From: Erwinia_E haradaeae_A
GTDB taxonomy: Bacteria > Pseudomonadota > Gammaproteobacteria > Enterobacterales > Enterobacteriaceae
DNA length: 64,000 nt
NCBI RefSeq assembly: GCF_900698965.1
Contig: NZ_LR217725.1
Location: forward strand, 496,001-560,000
Direction: 5' to 3'
The notes beneath the pieces were generated by a model. That model saw only the letters and a program-made list of their open reading frames with translations. It searched no databases and was not told the origin of the DNA. Both the position numbers and the translations under genes were made by a program. Numbering within the stretch: the first letter of the stretch is position 1; every line of letters begins with the position of its first letter. Positions 38,758 to 48,370 of this stretch are shown here, piece after piece.

Positions 38758-39590
38758 TATTGCCCTCCGATTCTTCGACCAAAGCGGCTTTGTAATATAT
38801 TGATTGTAAATAATAAAAACAATGAAGTGACTAAAATCACTGAAGCAATTGCAGTAGCAGCTGGATAATCATATTCTTGTAAACGAACGAAAATCATTAG
38901 CGAAGTTACCTCAGTTTTCCATGCAATATTCCCAGCTATGAAAATTACTGCACCAAATTCACCTAAGCTACGGGTGAATGATAGAACTGCACCTGCTAGC
39001 AGTGAAGGCCATATTTCTGGCAATATAACACGGATAAAGCTTTGAAATTTAGAAGCTCCAAGTGTTTCTGCGGCTTCTTCGTACTCGGGTCCTAGCTCTT
39101 CTAATACTGGCTGTACTGTTCGTATTACAAAAGGGGCACTAGTAAAAGCCATCGCAATAGCAATACCTAGCCAAGTATAAGAAACCTTAATATCAAAATA
39201 AGCCAACCACTGCCCATACCAACCATTAATGGAAAATAACTTTGTTAAAGTCAGACCTGCCACAGCTGTAGGAAGAGCAAATGGCAGATCTATTAGGCTA
39301 TCTAAGAGGAGACGTCCAGTAAAATTATAGCGTGTTAAAATCCATGCCATTAGCATTCCAAAGAATGTGTTAAAAAGAGATGCAGCTCCAGCAGAAAGCA
39401 GCGTAATTTTATATGCAGTGATGACCTGTGGATGTGTTATGACTTCCCAATATTGCGACAAGGTCATCTTCGATAACTGCATCAACAGGGCACTTACGGG
39501 GAGTAGTAGGATGATACAGGTAAACAATAAGCTACTACCGAGGCTGATCCCAAATCCTGGTAGAACGTGTTTACTTGGTGTGTGAAACAT
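38757..39590 (-). CDS. cysT: Sulfate/thiosulfate ABC transporter permease CysT (CysU)
   Basis: 277 aa, the E. coli length. An inner-membrane permease with about six membrane segments. The EAA loop is YEEAAETLGASKFQSFIRVILPEIWPS. The RSLGEFGAVIFIAGN segment resembles the GEFGAVSVVSG of CysW. It starts 2 nt after the cysP stop and overlaps cysW by one base. Confidence 0.96.
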   Translation of the reverse strand: MFHTPSKHVLPGFGISLGSSLLFTCIILLLPVSALLMQLSKMTLSQYWEVITHPQVITAYKITLLSAGAASLFNTFFGMLMAWILTRYNFTGRLLLDSLIDLPFALPTAVAGLTLTKLFSINGWYGQWLAYFDIKVSYTWLGIAIAMAFTSAPFVIRTVQPVLEELGPEYEEAAETLGASKFQSFIRVILPEIWPSLLAGAVLSFTRSLGEFGAVIFIAGNIAWKTEVTSLMIFVRLQEYDYPAATAIASVILVTSLFLLFTINILQSRFGRRIGGQ

Positions 39591-39592
39591 GA

Positions 39593-40606
39593 TTACTCAC
39601 GCCTCATTGCTAAAAGCTTATCCAGTTCACCACCGCTAGCAAAATGCATTTGATTTATGCGATCCCAGCCACCAAAATCTTTCTCTACCGTAAAGAATTT
39701 TGTATATGGAAAACGATCTTTATTTTTTTTCATTAACTGTGCGTTATTTACACGATAGTAAAAGTTAGTAATAATTTTTTGGGCAGATGGCGTAAATAAG
39801 TAACGCAAATAGGCTTTTGCTACTTTTTCGGTATGGTTTTGACTTAGATTTTTATCGACCCACGTAACTGGAAAGCTTGCCATAATATTAGTGGTGGGCA
39901 CAATTACCTGGTAATCTTGCTGTAGATAACGATTGCGAATAGTGTTGACTTCAGATTCAAAACTAATTAATACATCACCTATCTTATTACCAACAAAGGT
40001 TGTGGTAGCCCCCCGACCGCCTATATCAAATACTTCCACATTGTTCAGTAATTTTTTCATAAATTGTTCAGTTTTTGATATATTTTCGCCACTTATGCGT
40101 TGAGCTATACCCCATGCGGCTAACCAAGTATAGCGCCCGTTACCTGAGGTTTTTGGATTAGCAAAAATCAATTTGACATCTTTACGTATTAGATCGCTCC
40201 AATCCTGGATATGTTTTGGGTTTCCCTTTCGCACTAAAAACGCCATGGTAGAATAAAACGGTGAACTACTGTTAGGCAAACGTTTTTGCCAATCGGATGG
40301 AATAAGGTTACCCTTGTCATGCAGAATCTGAATATCAGTCACTTGATTATACGTCACTACATCTGCCTTTAATCCCTGTAAAATAGATAATGCCTGTTTG
40401 GATGAACCTGCATGGGATTGCTTAATAGTTAACACGTCATTAGGATGTGTTTGTGCCCACTGTTTTTCAAATGCACAATTCAAGGCCAAAAATAGTTCAC
40501 GTGACACATCATAAGAACTGTTAAGTAACACAGTTGCCTGTGCGCTACTACCCAGAACCAACGAACATACACAAGCTATTATTTTTTTTATCGTCGGTAA
40601 TGTCAT
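39593..40606 (-). CDS. cysP: Periplasmic thiosulfate/sulfate-binding protein
   Basis: 337 aa (E. coli CysP 338). A cleavable signal peptide (about residues 1-24, ending SSAQA) exports it to the periplasm, where it binds sulfate or thiosulfate for CysTWA. Highly conserved segments are LLNSSYDVSREL, KQSHAGSSKQALSIL, LKADVVTYNQVTDIQ, NPKTSGNGRYT, FDIGGRGATTTF and FESEVN. Position and sequence favour CysP over Sbp. GGAGATTGA precedes the ATG. First gene of the operon; CysB operator sites could not be identified by eye. Confidence 0.96.
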   Translation of the reverse strand: MTLPTIKKIIACVCSLVLGSSAQATVLLNSSYDVSRELFLALNCAFEKQWAQTHPNDVLTIKQSHAGSSKQALSILQGLKADVVTYNQVTDIQILHDKGNLIPSDWQKRLPNSSSPFYSTMAFLVRKGNPKHIQDWSDLIRKDVKLIFANPKTSGNGRYTWLAAWGIAQRISGENISKTEQFMKKLLNNVEVFDIGGRGATTTFVGNKIGDVLISFESEVNTIRNRYLQQDYQVIVPTTNIMASFPVTWVDKNLSQNHTEKVAKAYLRYLFTPSAQKIITNFYYRVNNAQLMKKNKDRFPYTKFFTVEKDFGGWDRINQMHFASGGELDKLLAMRRE

Positions 40607-42360
40607 TCAATCTCCTAAAAATCAACTATCTGAGTAGAGCTATGGGTTAAACTGATTAATCGCTTTTTAATAACACATAGCGGTTTTATACGTCGTTATA
40701 CTACTTAATGAGTAATGCTATGAGTACATGACAAAATCGATCTTTAAGGTAATGTTCTAGTAAAATACATGAAACCTTCTCTAAATGTAATTTTATATTC
40801 AGTTTAAAATATTCAGTAAAATATCACTGAATATTGTAATTATTATATGAGTTTTTGCCTACATGGTGTAATCTGACTGATTAGTGCCAACAATCTAATA
40901 TATTACTCTTATCCCACATAATCTCTTCTTGTTACTATTGGTGCTCTAATAGTGAGTATTCCAAACAATTTAGTATTGTAATCTCTTAATCTTCTACGTG
41001 ATGACTGGTTATGATTTAGCAGTCAATAAATTATTAGGCCATTCTTAGATAAGCCTGACTGCATGCACAAAGCTCTTTCTAGTACTAATAAAGTAGTAAT
41101 AAAAAAGTTCTTGGAACCAGATAACCACTTACATGCTTTGGTCTAAAATAGTTAGAGCTACACACACGGTATTAACTAACGCTAAAATCTGGCAATGCAT
41201 GTCTTGTATGATTTATTGAGCGCATAATGACGAAAATCTCTAAAAATATTAAGTTTTAGAAAAATTTTACTATAAACTGCACTATAAACTGCATGTATCC
41301 TGCAAATCTTATTCCGATGAATGTCATATCTCTGACAATGCGATAAGTAAGAAATTCTCTCAACATTGTGATATTTTAAGAGGGTCTTACAAGTACTGCA
41401 TCAGTATATTGCATTATCTGGCTTTTTAGTATTCTATGCGCTTCAGCTACGTTCATACATTATAATGTACCTTATCTAGCAAAGACTCTGGCTGCAAGCG
41501 ATGCTTATGCCAGTGATACGACAAGTAACACTATAGTATGTAATAAAGTTAGGTGGATTATCATAGCCTTCATATGGCATTATGCTAACTACTGGTATTA
41601 TACTAACTATATCTCAGATTAGATGCACTACTATTGATGAGTCTTTTATGATACCTCCAATGCTCTTCTTCGCAGAAAACTGTAAATCTGGTTTTAGCAA
41701 TTTTTTAAATACAGATATCTATGGTGTATACTAATAGTATAGGGATTTTCTAGAAAGTTACGCAGTTATGTATAAAAAAAGTTATCTTCTCTACCATAGC
41801 TGTAAATTTTATCTGAAAGGGTGACAAAATAGCTGTAGCCATGTATTTTGTATAATACCTGAATGATCTTAGATAATAGAGCAATAATTATCAATAAGTT
41901 TTATGTAATTATAGAAATGTCTAACATCAATCTCCTAAATATGTGTGATAAGATACGAGAAAAGTTGACTGCGTCACGAGGTTGTCTGAGGTAACTAAAG
42001 TTACCGCATTCTTGAGCTGTCTAAAATATCTTCAAGAAACCCCGTTTCAATCTAGATATAGTGTCGCTTCACACTGTTATTTAGACCTTGAGACTATAGA
42101 CGTATCGATGAGACCATGATTAGTCTATGAAGAATAAATACTACATTAAAAATACTACATGATATCTAGTAATTCAGTGGTCAATATTCATATGCTTCTG
42201 TTAATATGAAGCCTACCAGGCCCGTATTTGATACCCAATAGATATTAACTCGTCTCTGATAATGAGATCTGCACACTGATTATTAACAGATACTCCTAAC
42301 TTAATCAAGCGTATTAAAACACTGCTACCTTCTAATTATACTCAGTACGGAATAACATTT
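40607..42360. other. Gene-free region between cysP and accB
   Basis: 1.75 kb between divergent operons, so the cysP and accB promoters must be here; neither can be placed confidently. A 12-bp tandem duplication (ACTATAAACTGC, 41269-41292) is present. aroQ, upstream of accB in E. coli, is not recognisable. Confidence 0.6.
41269..41292. repeat. 12-bp tandem duplication
   Basis: ACTATAAACTGC twice, head to tail, in gene-free DNA. Confidence 0.85.
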
Positions 42361-42831
42361 ATGGATATTCGTAAACTTAAAAAATTAATTACATTAGTTG
42401 AAGTATCCGGTATTGCTGAATTAGAGGTCTCTGACGGCGAAGAGTCAGTGCGTATTATTCGCACGATAGATTACACCGGTCATTCTGTTTTAAATAAAAC
42501 TAATACAACACAGAGAACACAGAAATCTGTTCACAGAACTGAAGCCCCAACCGTGGTAACACCAATCCAGAAAAGATCTTATCCACTTGAAGTAGGTACT
42601 TATATAGTTCGATCTCCTATGGTTGGAACTATTTATCTAACTCCTAGTGCTAACGCATCGGCATTTGTAGAAGTTGGTCAGAAAGTTCATTCTGGTGATA
42701 CCTTATGTATTGTAGAAGCAATGAAAATGATGAATCACATTGAAGCGGAGAAATCTGGTATTGTAAAAGCGATTTTAGTTGAAAATGGTCAACCTGTTGA
42801 ATTTGATGAACCACTGCTCATCATTGAATAA
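42361..42831 (+). CDS. accB: Biotin carboxyl carrier protein of acetyl-CoA carboxylase
   Basis: 156 aa, the E. coli length. It carries biotin between biotin carboxylase and carboxyltransferase in fatty-acid synthesis. The N-terminal domain (MDIRKLKKLITLVEVSG) is followed by a linker (about residues 45-80) that has lost its Ala/Pro richness and become Thr/Gln rich. The biotinyl domain has Lys122 in VEAMKMMN. It is the substrate of BirA (14.8 kb). accC follows after 11 nt. Confidence 0.97.
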   Translation: MDIRKLKKLITLVEVSGIAELEVSDGEESVRIIRTIDYTGHSVLNKTNTTQRTQKSVHRTEAPTVVTPIQKRSYPLEVGTYIVRSPMVGTIYLTPSANASAFVEVGQKVHSGDTLCIVEAMKMMNHIEAEKSGIVKAILVENGQPVEFDEPLLIIE

Positions 42832-42842
42832 CGAGGGTAACT

Positions 42843-44192
42843 ATGCTGGATAAAATTATTATTGCTAACCGTGGTGAAATTGCACTACGTATTTTACGTG
42901 CTTGTAAAGAGCTTGGCATTAAAACCGTAGCAGTCCACTCTACAGTAGATCGAGACTTAAAACATGTTCTACTTGCTGATGAAACTGTCTGTATTGGCCC
43001 TCCTCCGTCAGTAAAAAGTTACTTAAACATCCCAGCTTTGATTTCAGCTGCAGAAATCACTGGTGCTGTTGGGGTTCATCCTGGTTATGGTTTTCTTTCT
43101 GAAAATGCCGATTTTGCTGAACAAATGGAGCGATCAGGATTGATCTTTATTGGACCAAAATCTGATACCATCCGTCTTATGGGTGATAAGGTATCAGCAA
43201 TTGCTATCATGAAAAAAGCAGGTATTCCTACAGTCCCTGGCTCTGATGGACCTTTAACAAAGGACATGGGAAAAAATAGAGAATTCGCACATCGTATTGG
43301 TTATCCGGTGATGATCAAAGCCTCTGGAGGAGGTGGTGGTCGAGGCATGCATGTTGTACGGAGTGATCAAGATTTAGAGCAATTAATACATATGACTCAA
43401 ACAGAAGCACAGGCAGCTTTCAATAACAATATAGTTTATATGGAGAAGTATTTAGAAAATCCGCGTCATATTGAAATCCAAGTTTTAGCTGACGGACATG
43501 GTAATGCTATTTATCTTGCTGAGCGCGACTGTTCTATGCAACGTCGACATCAGAAGGTGGTAGAAGAAGCACCGGCGCCTGGTATTACTGATAAAATGCG
43601 GCGATATATAGGAGATTGTTGCTCTAAGGCCTGCATTGATATCGGATATCGTGGTGCAGGGACTTTTGAGTTTTTGTATGAAAATGGTGAATTCTATTTT
43701 ATTGAGATGAATACACGTATTCAGGTTGAGCACACTGTGACTGAAATGATCACAGGTATTGATTTAATTAAAGAACAATTACGTATTGCTGCCGGACAGC
43801 CATTATCCGTGAAAGAAGAAGAAGTTATGATTCGCGGACACTCGGTAGAATGTCGCATTAACGCTGAAGATTCTCAGACTTTCGTACCTAGCCCGGGAAA
43901 AATCACTCGTTTTCATGCTCCTGGTGGTTTTGGCGTGCGCTGGGAGTCGCATGTATATGCTGGCTATAGCGTGCCATTATACTATGATTCAATGATTGGT
44001 AAGCTTATAACTTTTGGAGAAAGCCGCGATGTAGCTATTTCTCGCATGAAAAACGCATTAACCGAGTTAATTATTGATGGTATAAAGACTAATATCAAAC
44101 TTCAGATGGATATTATGTCGGATGTGAACTTTCAACTTGGTGGGGCTAATATCCATTATTTAGAGAAAAAACTCGGTCTAATAGAAACATAA
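42843..44192 (+). CDS. accC: Biotin carboxylase subunit of acetyl-CoA carboxylase
   Basis: 449 aa, the E. coli length. Carboxylates AccB-biotin with bicarbonate and ATP. The N-terminal IIIANRGEIALRILRACKELG is followed by an ATP-grasp domain with the glycine loop ASGGGGGRGMH (about residues 161-171), LAERDCSMQRRHQKVVEEAPAP and EMNTRIQVEHTVTE. The C-terminal domain is complete. accB-accC form one operon; accA and accD are not in this window. Confidence 0.98.
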   Translation: MLDKIIIANRGEIALRILRACKELGIKTVAVHSTVDRDLKHVLLADETVCIGPPPSVKSYLNIPALISAAEITGAVGVHPGYGFLSENADFAEQMERSGLIFIGPKSDTIRLMGDKVSAIAIMKKAGIPTVPGSDGPLTKDMGKNREFAHRIGYPVMIKASGGGGGRGMHVVRSDQDLEQLIHMTQTEAQAAFNNNIVYMEKYLENPRHIEIQVLADGHGNAIYLAERDCSMQRRHQKVVEEAPAPGITDKMRRYIGDCCSKACIDIGYRGAGTFEFLYENGEFYFIEMNTRIQVEHTVTEMITGIDLIKEQLRIAAGQPLSVKEEEVMIRGHSVECRINAEDSQTFVPSPGKITRFHAPGGFGVRWESHVYAGYSVPLYYDSMIGKLITFGESRDVAISRMKNALTELIIDGIKTNIKLQMDIMSDVNFQLGGANIHYLEKKLGLIET

Positions 44193-45651
44193 TAATTGTT
44201 ACTTATTTAAAAGTAAGCTAATGAAAGCACTTTTATTACAATTTTGACAGTTCTAAAATAGGCGATTATGATTAGTCGATCACCATACACTGCAAAACTA
44301 TATACAATTTGTTAGTGATAGTTAACTTATAAGATAAGATCTAGAATATCTCTTGTAGCAATATCTTAATGATCAGTTCCTTTAATAACTAGTCAATGAC
44401 TTACCTAATATGTTCTGTTCTTTATCAGCGATGAGAATGTTTCTACTAGGCGCCCTGTTACATGCTCTATATATTAATCAGTATAATTAGGTTCTAAATG
44501 ACTAATTTTAATACTATAAATACATCGAGATTCATGTATTGATATAAGAGATGTCTCACGTTAATTATAAGAGATTATTTACGTTAAAACTAGCTCGATG
44601 ATACGACATGATAGCGGCGCTCAGTAGATATTCGTAAGAGTGGTTTTCTTCTCAATAATAGAGACTATCTTAAATTATTATAAGTTGTTAGATACCAAAA
44701 GTGCTACTGGTGGAGTGATGACACTTTTTGCTCATGGTATAATATTTAAGAATGCTAAGTTATTCCACTGAATAACAACTAATATCAGACACTGATGCTC
44801 ATTACCTGAATCTTCTAGTATCTACACCTGTTCTTTTGTAGCAGAACGCTAATACATCATGTATATATAACTTTATAATAGCTTAAACAATACTCAGATA
44901 TAACTTAAACGATCTCTATGTATATGTTCACATTACGCACAATATAGAAAATTTGAATTCCTCTCTTTGAATGTTGTAAGTATTATTATTAATATAAAGT
45001 ATGAAATATCTTTAGAAGTATAAAAGTTATATAGCAAGAATATCTTCCGTTTTATATTACGTTAATGATCATTACTAGTGAAGTAATAATTGACTAACGT
45101 CTTGAGACTGAATAGGTTTTCATTCAAATCCTCTACAATTAATGAATTATAAAATACAAGAATGCACTAAAGCTTTTGTGTATAAAAACTATTCATACCA
45201 TCAAAATGGTTATAAGGTTTTTTTATGTCTTTAATGAGATTATGCTTGCGTTCTCTTCGGCTGCAAACAATGCAGTAATGTTGCATTTGATCCTATCAAT
45301 TAGGATTGATAGGATAACGTATTAATTACGATTTATTGGATGAAGTAACAGTGAATTCAAGTAACAGATTAAAATTTAGATAGGTAATCTATATTACTTT
45401 TTGGGAAGCTGCAACTGATATACAGGTCATTTCATCTGAACAGATCAGATGTGCCCAGAACAACGGTGTTGCTTTAGAGTGTGAATAGTTTGTCTTAGTA
45501 TATGATGCTCATCAACTTTATTATGATAAAAGCATGATTTTGATGTCATTAGCTTTTTGTATATTTTGTTTTGATTGAACATTTTATCTTAACGGCATCT
45601 GATTGGCTGATTGGCTGATTGGCTGATTGGCTGATTGGCTGATTGGCTGAT
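44193..45651. other. Gene-free region between accC and the tRNA cluster
   Basis: 1.46 kb. It contains a hairpin at 45290-45315 and ends in the GATTGGCT tandem array. panF and prmA, which follow accC in E. coli, are not recognisable. Confidence 0.6.
45290..45315. repeat. 11-bp inverted repeat, 4-nt loop
   Basis: ATCCTATCAAT and ATTGATAGGAT form a perfect 11-bp stem around TAGG. It lies about 335 bp beyond the tRNA-Gln 3' end in the direction of tRNA transcription. No T-run follows. Confidence 0.75.
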
Positions 45652-45656
45652 TGGCT
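45601..45656. repeat. Seven tandem copies of GATTGGCT at a tRNA-Gln 3' end
   Basis: Seven perfect 8-bp units. Read on the tRNA strand the unit is AGCCAATC, and the copy nearest the gene contains the tRNA's own 3' AGCCA. The array therefore looks like an amplification of the tRNA 3' end plus three flanking bases. Confidence 0.95.
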
Positions 45657-45726
45657 GGGGCGCAGGGATTTGAACCCCGGAATGCTGGTATCAGAAACCA
45701 GTGCCTTACCACTTGGCGACGCCCCA
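45652..45726 (-). tRNA. glnV: tRNA-Gln(CTG)
   Basis: 75 nt with encoded CCA. The acceptor TGGGGCG/CGCCCCA is perfect. The anticodon loop TTCTGAT gives CTG. Last gene of a leuW-gln-met-gln cluster that corresponds to E. coli metT-leuW-glnUW-metU-glnVX with copies lost. Its 3' end is followed by six more AGCCA-containing repeats. Confidence 0.96.
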
Positions 45727-45733
45727 GTATAAT

Positions 45734-45810
45734 TGGTGGCTACTACGGGAATCGAACCTGTGACCTCAGCGTTATGAGTGCTGCGCTCTAACCGTCTGAG
45801 CTAAGTAGCC
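45734..45810 (-). tRNA. metU: tRNA-Met(CAT), elongator
   Basis: 77 nt with CCA. The acceptor GGCTACT/AGTAGCC and anticodon CAT match E. coli metT/metU elongator tRNA. The first base pair is G-C, unlike initiator tRNA. Its 3' end is only 7 bp from tRNA-Gln(CTG). Confidence 0.95.
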
Positions 45811-45852
45811 AAAAATGCATCGTATCATTACCATAGATAATATTATTGATGA

Positions 45853-45924
45853 CTGGGGTACCTGGATTCGAACCAGGGAATGCCGGTATCAAAAACCGGT
45901 GCCTTACCACTTGGCTATACCCCA
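45853..45924 (-). tRNA. glnU: tRNA-Gln(TTG), encoded 3' end TCA
   Basis: The body is complete: acceptor TGGGGTA/TACCCCA and anticodon TTG in loop TTTTGAT. After discriminator G the genome reads TCA (45852-45850), where E. coli has CCA. Coordinates stop at the discriminator. Confidence 0.95.
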
Positions 45925-45948
45925 TTCTCGCTTAATTATCAGTAAACA

Positions 45949-46032
45949 TGGTGCGGGAGGCGAGACTTGAACTCGCAGACCTTTCGGCGCCAGAACCTAA
46001 ATCTGGTGCGTTTACCAATTTCGCCACTCCCG
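45949..46032 (-). tRNA. leuW: tRNA-Leu(TAG)
   Basis: Class II tRNA with a long variable arm and encoded CCA. The acceptor is GCGGGAG/CTCCCGC and the anticodon TAG (TTTAGGT). Probably first gene of the cluster; metT, upstream in E. coli, is missing. Confidence 0.96.
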
Positions 46033-46394
46033 CCTAACAACATGATCGTCTATGGGTTACAGTTCATGGACGTCTAGTCTTATTTTATAAAAGTTCAAGA
46101 TTTAATTTTCTATTATGATAAGTTATCTTTTCTACGTCAACTAATTTTAGCATTAACAGGGCCCTAAAATTCTCTCAATAACCGAAAACTAGTAATATAG
46201 TTATATACGCATTTGAGTTTTATAAGGCGCTTGAATTCCTTTTTTGAATTAACTAGTACCCATTCAATTCAATAAATATTTCAACTACTGATTACTATGA
46301 GTATCTATTGACTAAATATACCGGATTGTATGCATGATAACACATCACTATATATTTTTATTGTATGTCATAGAGCAACGTACTAAGATGAATG
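46033..46394. other. Spacer between yjjG and the tRNA cluster
   Basis: 362 bp that should include the promoter for leuW. A poor candidate on the minus strand is TAGAAA, 17 nt, TATAAA, about 60 nt upstream of leuW. The extra leader is where metT would lie. Confidence 0.4.
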
Positions 46395-47117
46395 TTAAGT
46401 CTTGAGAAGATTTTGATTACAGTCAGCATTGCGTAATGATCCCTCCAATAAATCTTGCAACTCTCTTAAGGATGTGACCTGCCAGTCTGGGTTAATTCCA
46501 TGTGGTTTTGTGCGACCATCATGATTTAACCAGCAAGTTGAAAACCCAGCATTTATACCACCAATAATGTCCGAATCTGGATTATCTCCAACCATCAGAA
46601 CCCGATGACGAGATGGGTTAGACATTTTATTCAGTGCAAAATTAAAAATTTCGGGATTTGGTTTAGCATAACCAACTTGTTCAGACACTATGAGGAGGTT
46701 AAAGTATTTCGAAAAACAGTTACGTCTGATACGTGTTTCTTGTAATGCGGTAAAACCATTGGTAATAATACCAATTTTTACCTTTCCGTAGAGATTACTG
46801 AGTAGGTCTCCTGCACCAGGCAGTGGATTGCTAATTTCCCCCATCGCTTTTAAAAAGCCATTGTGTAGCTCATACGTAGTAACACCTAACCTATTCGCCC
46901 ACCCTTCAAAACGATAATGCTGTAATTGTAAAAGACTAATGGAGTTATTTTGATAGTCTATCCATAGCGTTGTATTAAGAGATTGATATTGATCATAGTC
47001 ATTAGGACTAAAGTAGATTTCATATTTTTTAAAAAGCCTCTTCAAACCAGAAAAAGCATCAAAGTAAAATAGTGTATTATCAGCATCAAATAATACCCAC
47101 TCCAATTTTACTGACAT
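46395..47117 (-). CDS. yjjG: HAD-family pyrimidine 5'-nucleotidase YjjG
   Basis: 240 aa (E. coli 225, with extra residues at both ends here). A haloacid-dehalogenase phosphatase acting on nucleoside monophosphates, proposed as house-cleaning of non-canonical nucleotides. HAD motif 1 is FDADNTLF (Asp nucleophile, about residues 10-17), motif 2 IGIITNGF, motif 3 with Lys in GYAKPNPEIF and motif 4 VGDNPDSDIIGG. Its start lies inside the end of the rimI frame, as in the E. coli rimI-yjjG pair. Confidence 0.95.
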   Translation of the reverse strand: MSVKLEWVLFDADNTLFYFDAFSGLKRLFKKYEIYFSPNDYDQYQSLNTTLWIDYQNNSISLLQLQHYRFEGWANRLGVTTYELHNGFLKAMGEISNPLPGAGDLLSNLYGKVKIGIITNGFTALQETRIRRNCFSKYFNLLIVSEQVGYAKPNPEIFNFALNKMSNPSRHRVLMVGDNPDSDIIGGINAGFSTCWLNHDGRTKPHGINPDWQVTSLRELQDLLEGSLRNADCNQNLLKT

Positions 47118-47572
47118 TCACTTTCTCTCCATGATATTGTAAGAGCCATAATAATAGCATCTTCCCTTCCATTAGCTGCTGGGTAGTAACCTGATCGAAT
47201 AGCAACTTCATTAAAATTAAGGCACCTATATAGCATAATAGCAGAATAGTTTGAAGAGCGAACCTCGAGTCATAATGTTTTAATATTTCGTTTACTGAGC
47301 TGACCTATTAAATGCTGTAACAAGGCTTTCCCCAAACCACGTCTCTTAAAGTTGGGGTCTACAGCTATATTAAATAGATTTGCCTCATCTATAACTAGCT
47401 GAGTAATAGCGAAAGCTGCCATGACGCCATCAACCATCAGACAAAAATTTAAATATCGAGCACCTTGGTTTTTAAAAAATGTTTCTTTAATTGATGGATA
47501 GACGTGACTTTTCTGCTCAATAAGAAATGCGGCATTAAAATGATATGGATAAAGCAAGGAAATCTGATTCAT
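47108..47572 (-). pseudogene. rimI: rimI (S18 N-acetyltransferase) interrupted by in-frame TGA
   Basis: RimI is a GNAT enzyme that acetylates the N-terminus of ribosomal protein S18. The reading frame starts at ATG 47572 (MNQISLLYPYHF) and shows ARYLNF, AAFAITQ and the acetyl-CoA loop RRGLGKALLQHLI. After KTL comes TGA (47272-47270), exactly where E. coli has Trp in ATLWLEVRASN. The same frame then continues for 53 more codons with strong homology (LEVRSSN, AIMLY, YYPAANGREDAIIMAL) and ends at TAA 47110-47108, overlapping yjjG. A single TGG to TGA change explains it. Either it is a very young pseudogene giving a 100-aa product, or the UGA is read through. UGA is a normal stop elsewhere (hemC, murB, birA). 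Confidence 0.88.
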
Positions 47573-47606
47573 ATAAAATTATCTGTTATTTATGAGATAC
47601 GTACTT

Positions 47607-47699
47607 ATTGTACATTGTGAGTATGTTGCTGCTATTTATTGTACATTGTGAGTATGTTGCTGCTATTTATTGTACATTGTGAGTATGTTGCTGCTATTT
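47607..47699. repeat. 31-bp tandem repeat, three perfect copies
   Basis: Units at 47607-47637, 47638-47668 and 47669-47699 are identical; each begins ATTGTACATTGTGAGTATG and ends TTGCTGCTATTT. The array starts 35 bp upstream of the rimI ATG. Confidence 0.95.
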
Positions 47700-48334
47700 A
47701 TCGCTGCAAAATAAAGCCAGGTAAATCGTCTAGGTGTTACGCTGAATGTTCATGCATTTTTAGTTAAAATTTGTTATACAGAATTTTACAGTACTGATAA
47801 AGATAGGACTTAACCTATCTAATATCTAATTTTGTATATATTATTCTAATAATTATTTTCTATTTAAAAATAATTTCTTAGAAAATACAAGAATCCAAGC
47901 GGTTAAATTTTAGTATAATTAAACTACTACTGTATATTACTGACTTTTATTACTGATTGTACTAGTAATTATTACATTTAATCAGATTTGAGAATTTATC
48001 TAAAGCTTAATAAACATATATTTAACTATCGATTTAAGACAGTATCTGTAATACCAATTATATATAAGAATATATCGTATGCTATATAAACAAGAGGGTG
48101 CAGGATAACTGATATGAGAAAATTAATCCCGATATATTTAGATAGGATATGTCCTATGCAGATTTAAGACATCTGTTATTAAACAGTCATCTGTTATTAA
48201 AAAGTTGTTCATCATGTAAACAACGTAAACACTCATTAACTATCTTGTATAGCTAAAATATATTGCTAAAGTACCTTGTGTCTTGAAACAAGGGGATATT
48301 AGGAATATATTGTACGATTCCTGTGATATACTTT

Positions 48335-48370
48335 AGTATATATACTAATAATAGTATATATACTAATAAT
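48335..48370. repeat. 18-bp tandem duplication
   Basis: AGTATATATACTAATAAT twice, head to tail. Each unit contains the palindrome AGTATATATACT. Confidence 0.85.

Noticed and set aside
45601..45656. Possible CRISPR-like array
   Set aside because: The 8-bp units are contiguous with no spacers; it is a microsatellite derived from the tRNA end. The 31-33 bp arrays likewise have no spacers and no cas genes are present.
47270..47272. Genome-wide reassignment of UGA to tryptophan
   Set aside because: hemC, murB and birA all end in TGA at homology-supported positions, so UGA is a normal stop here.
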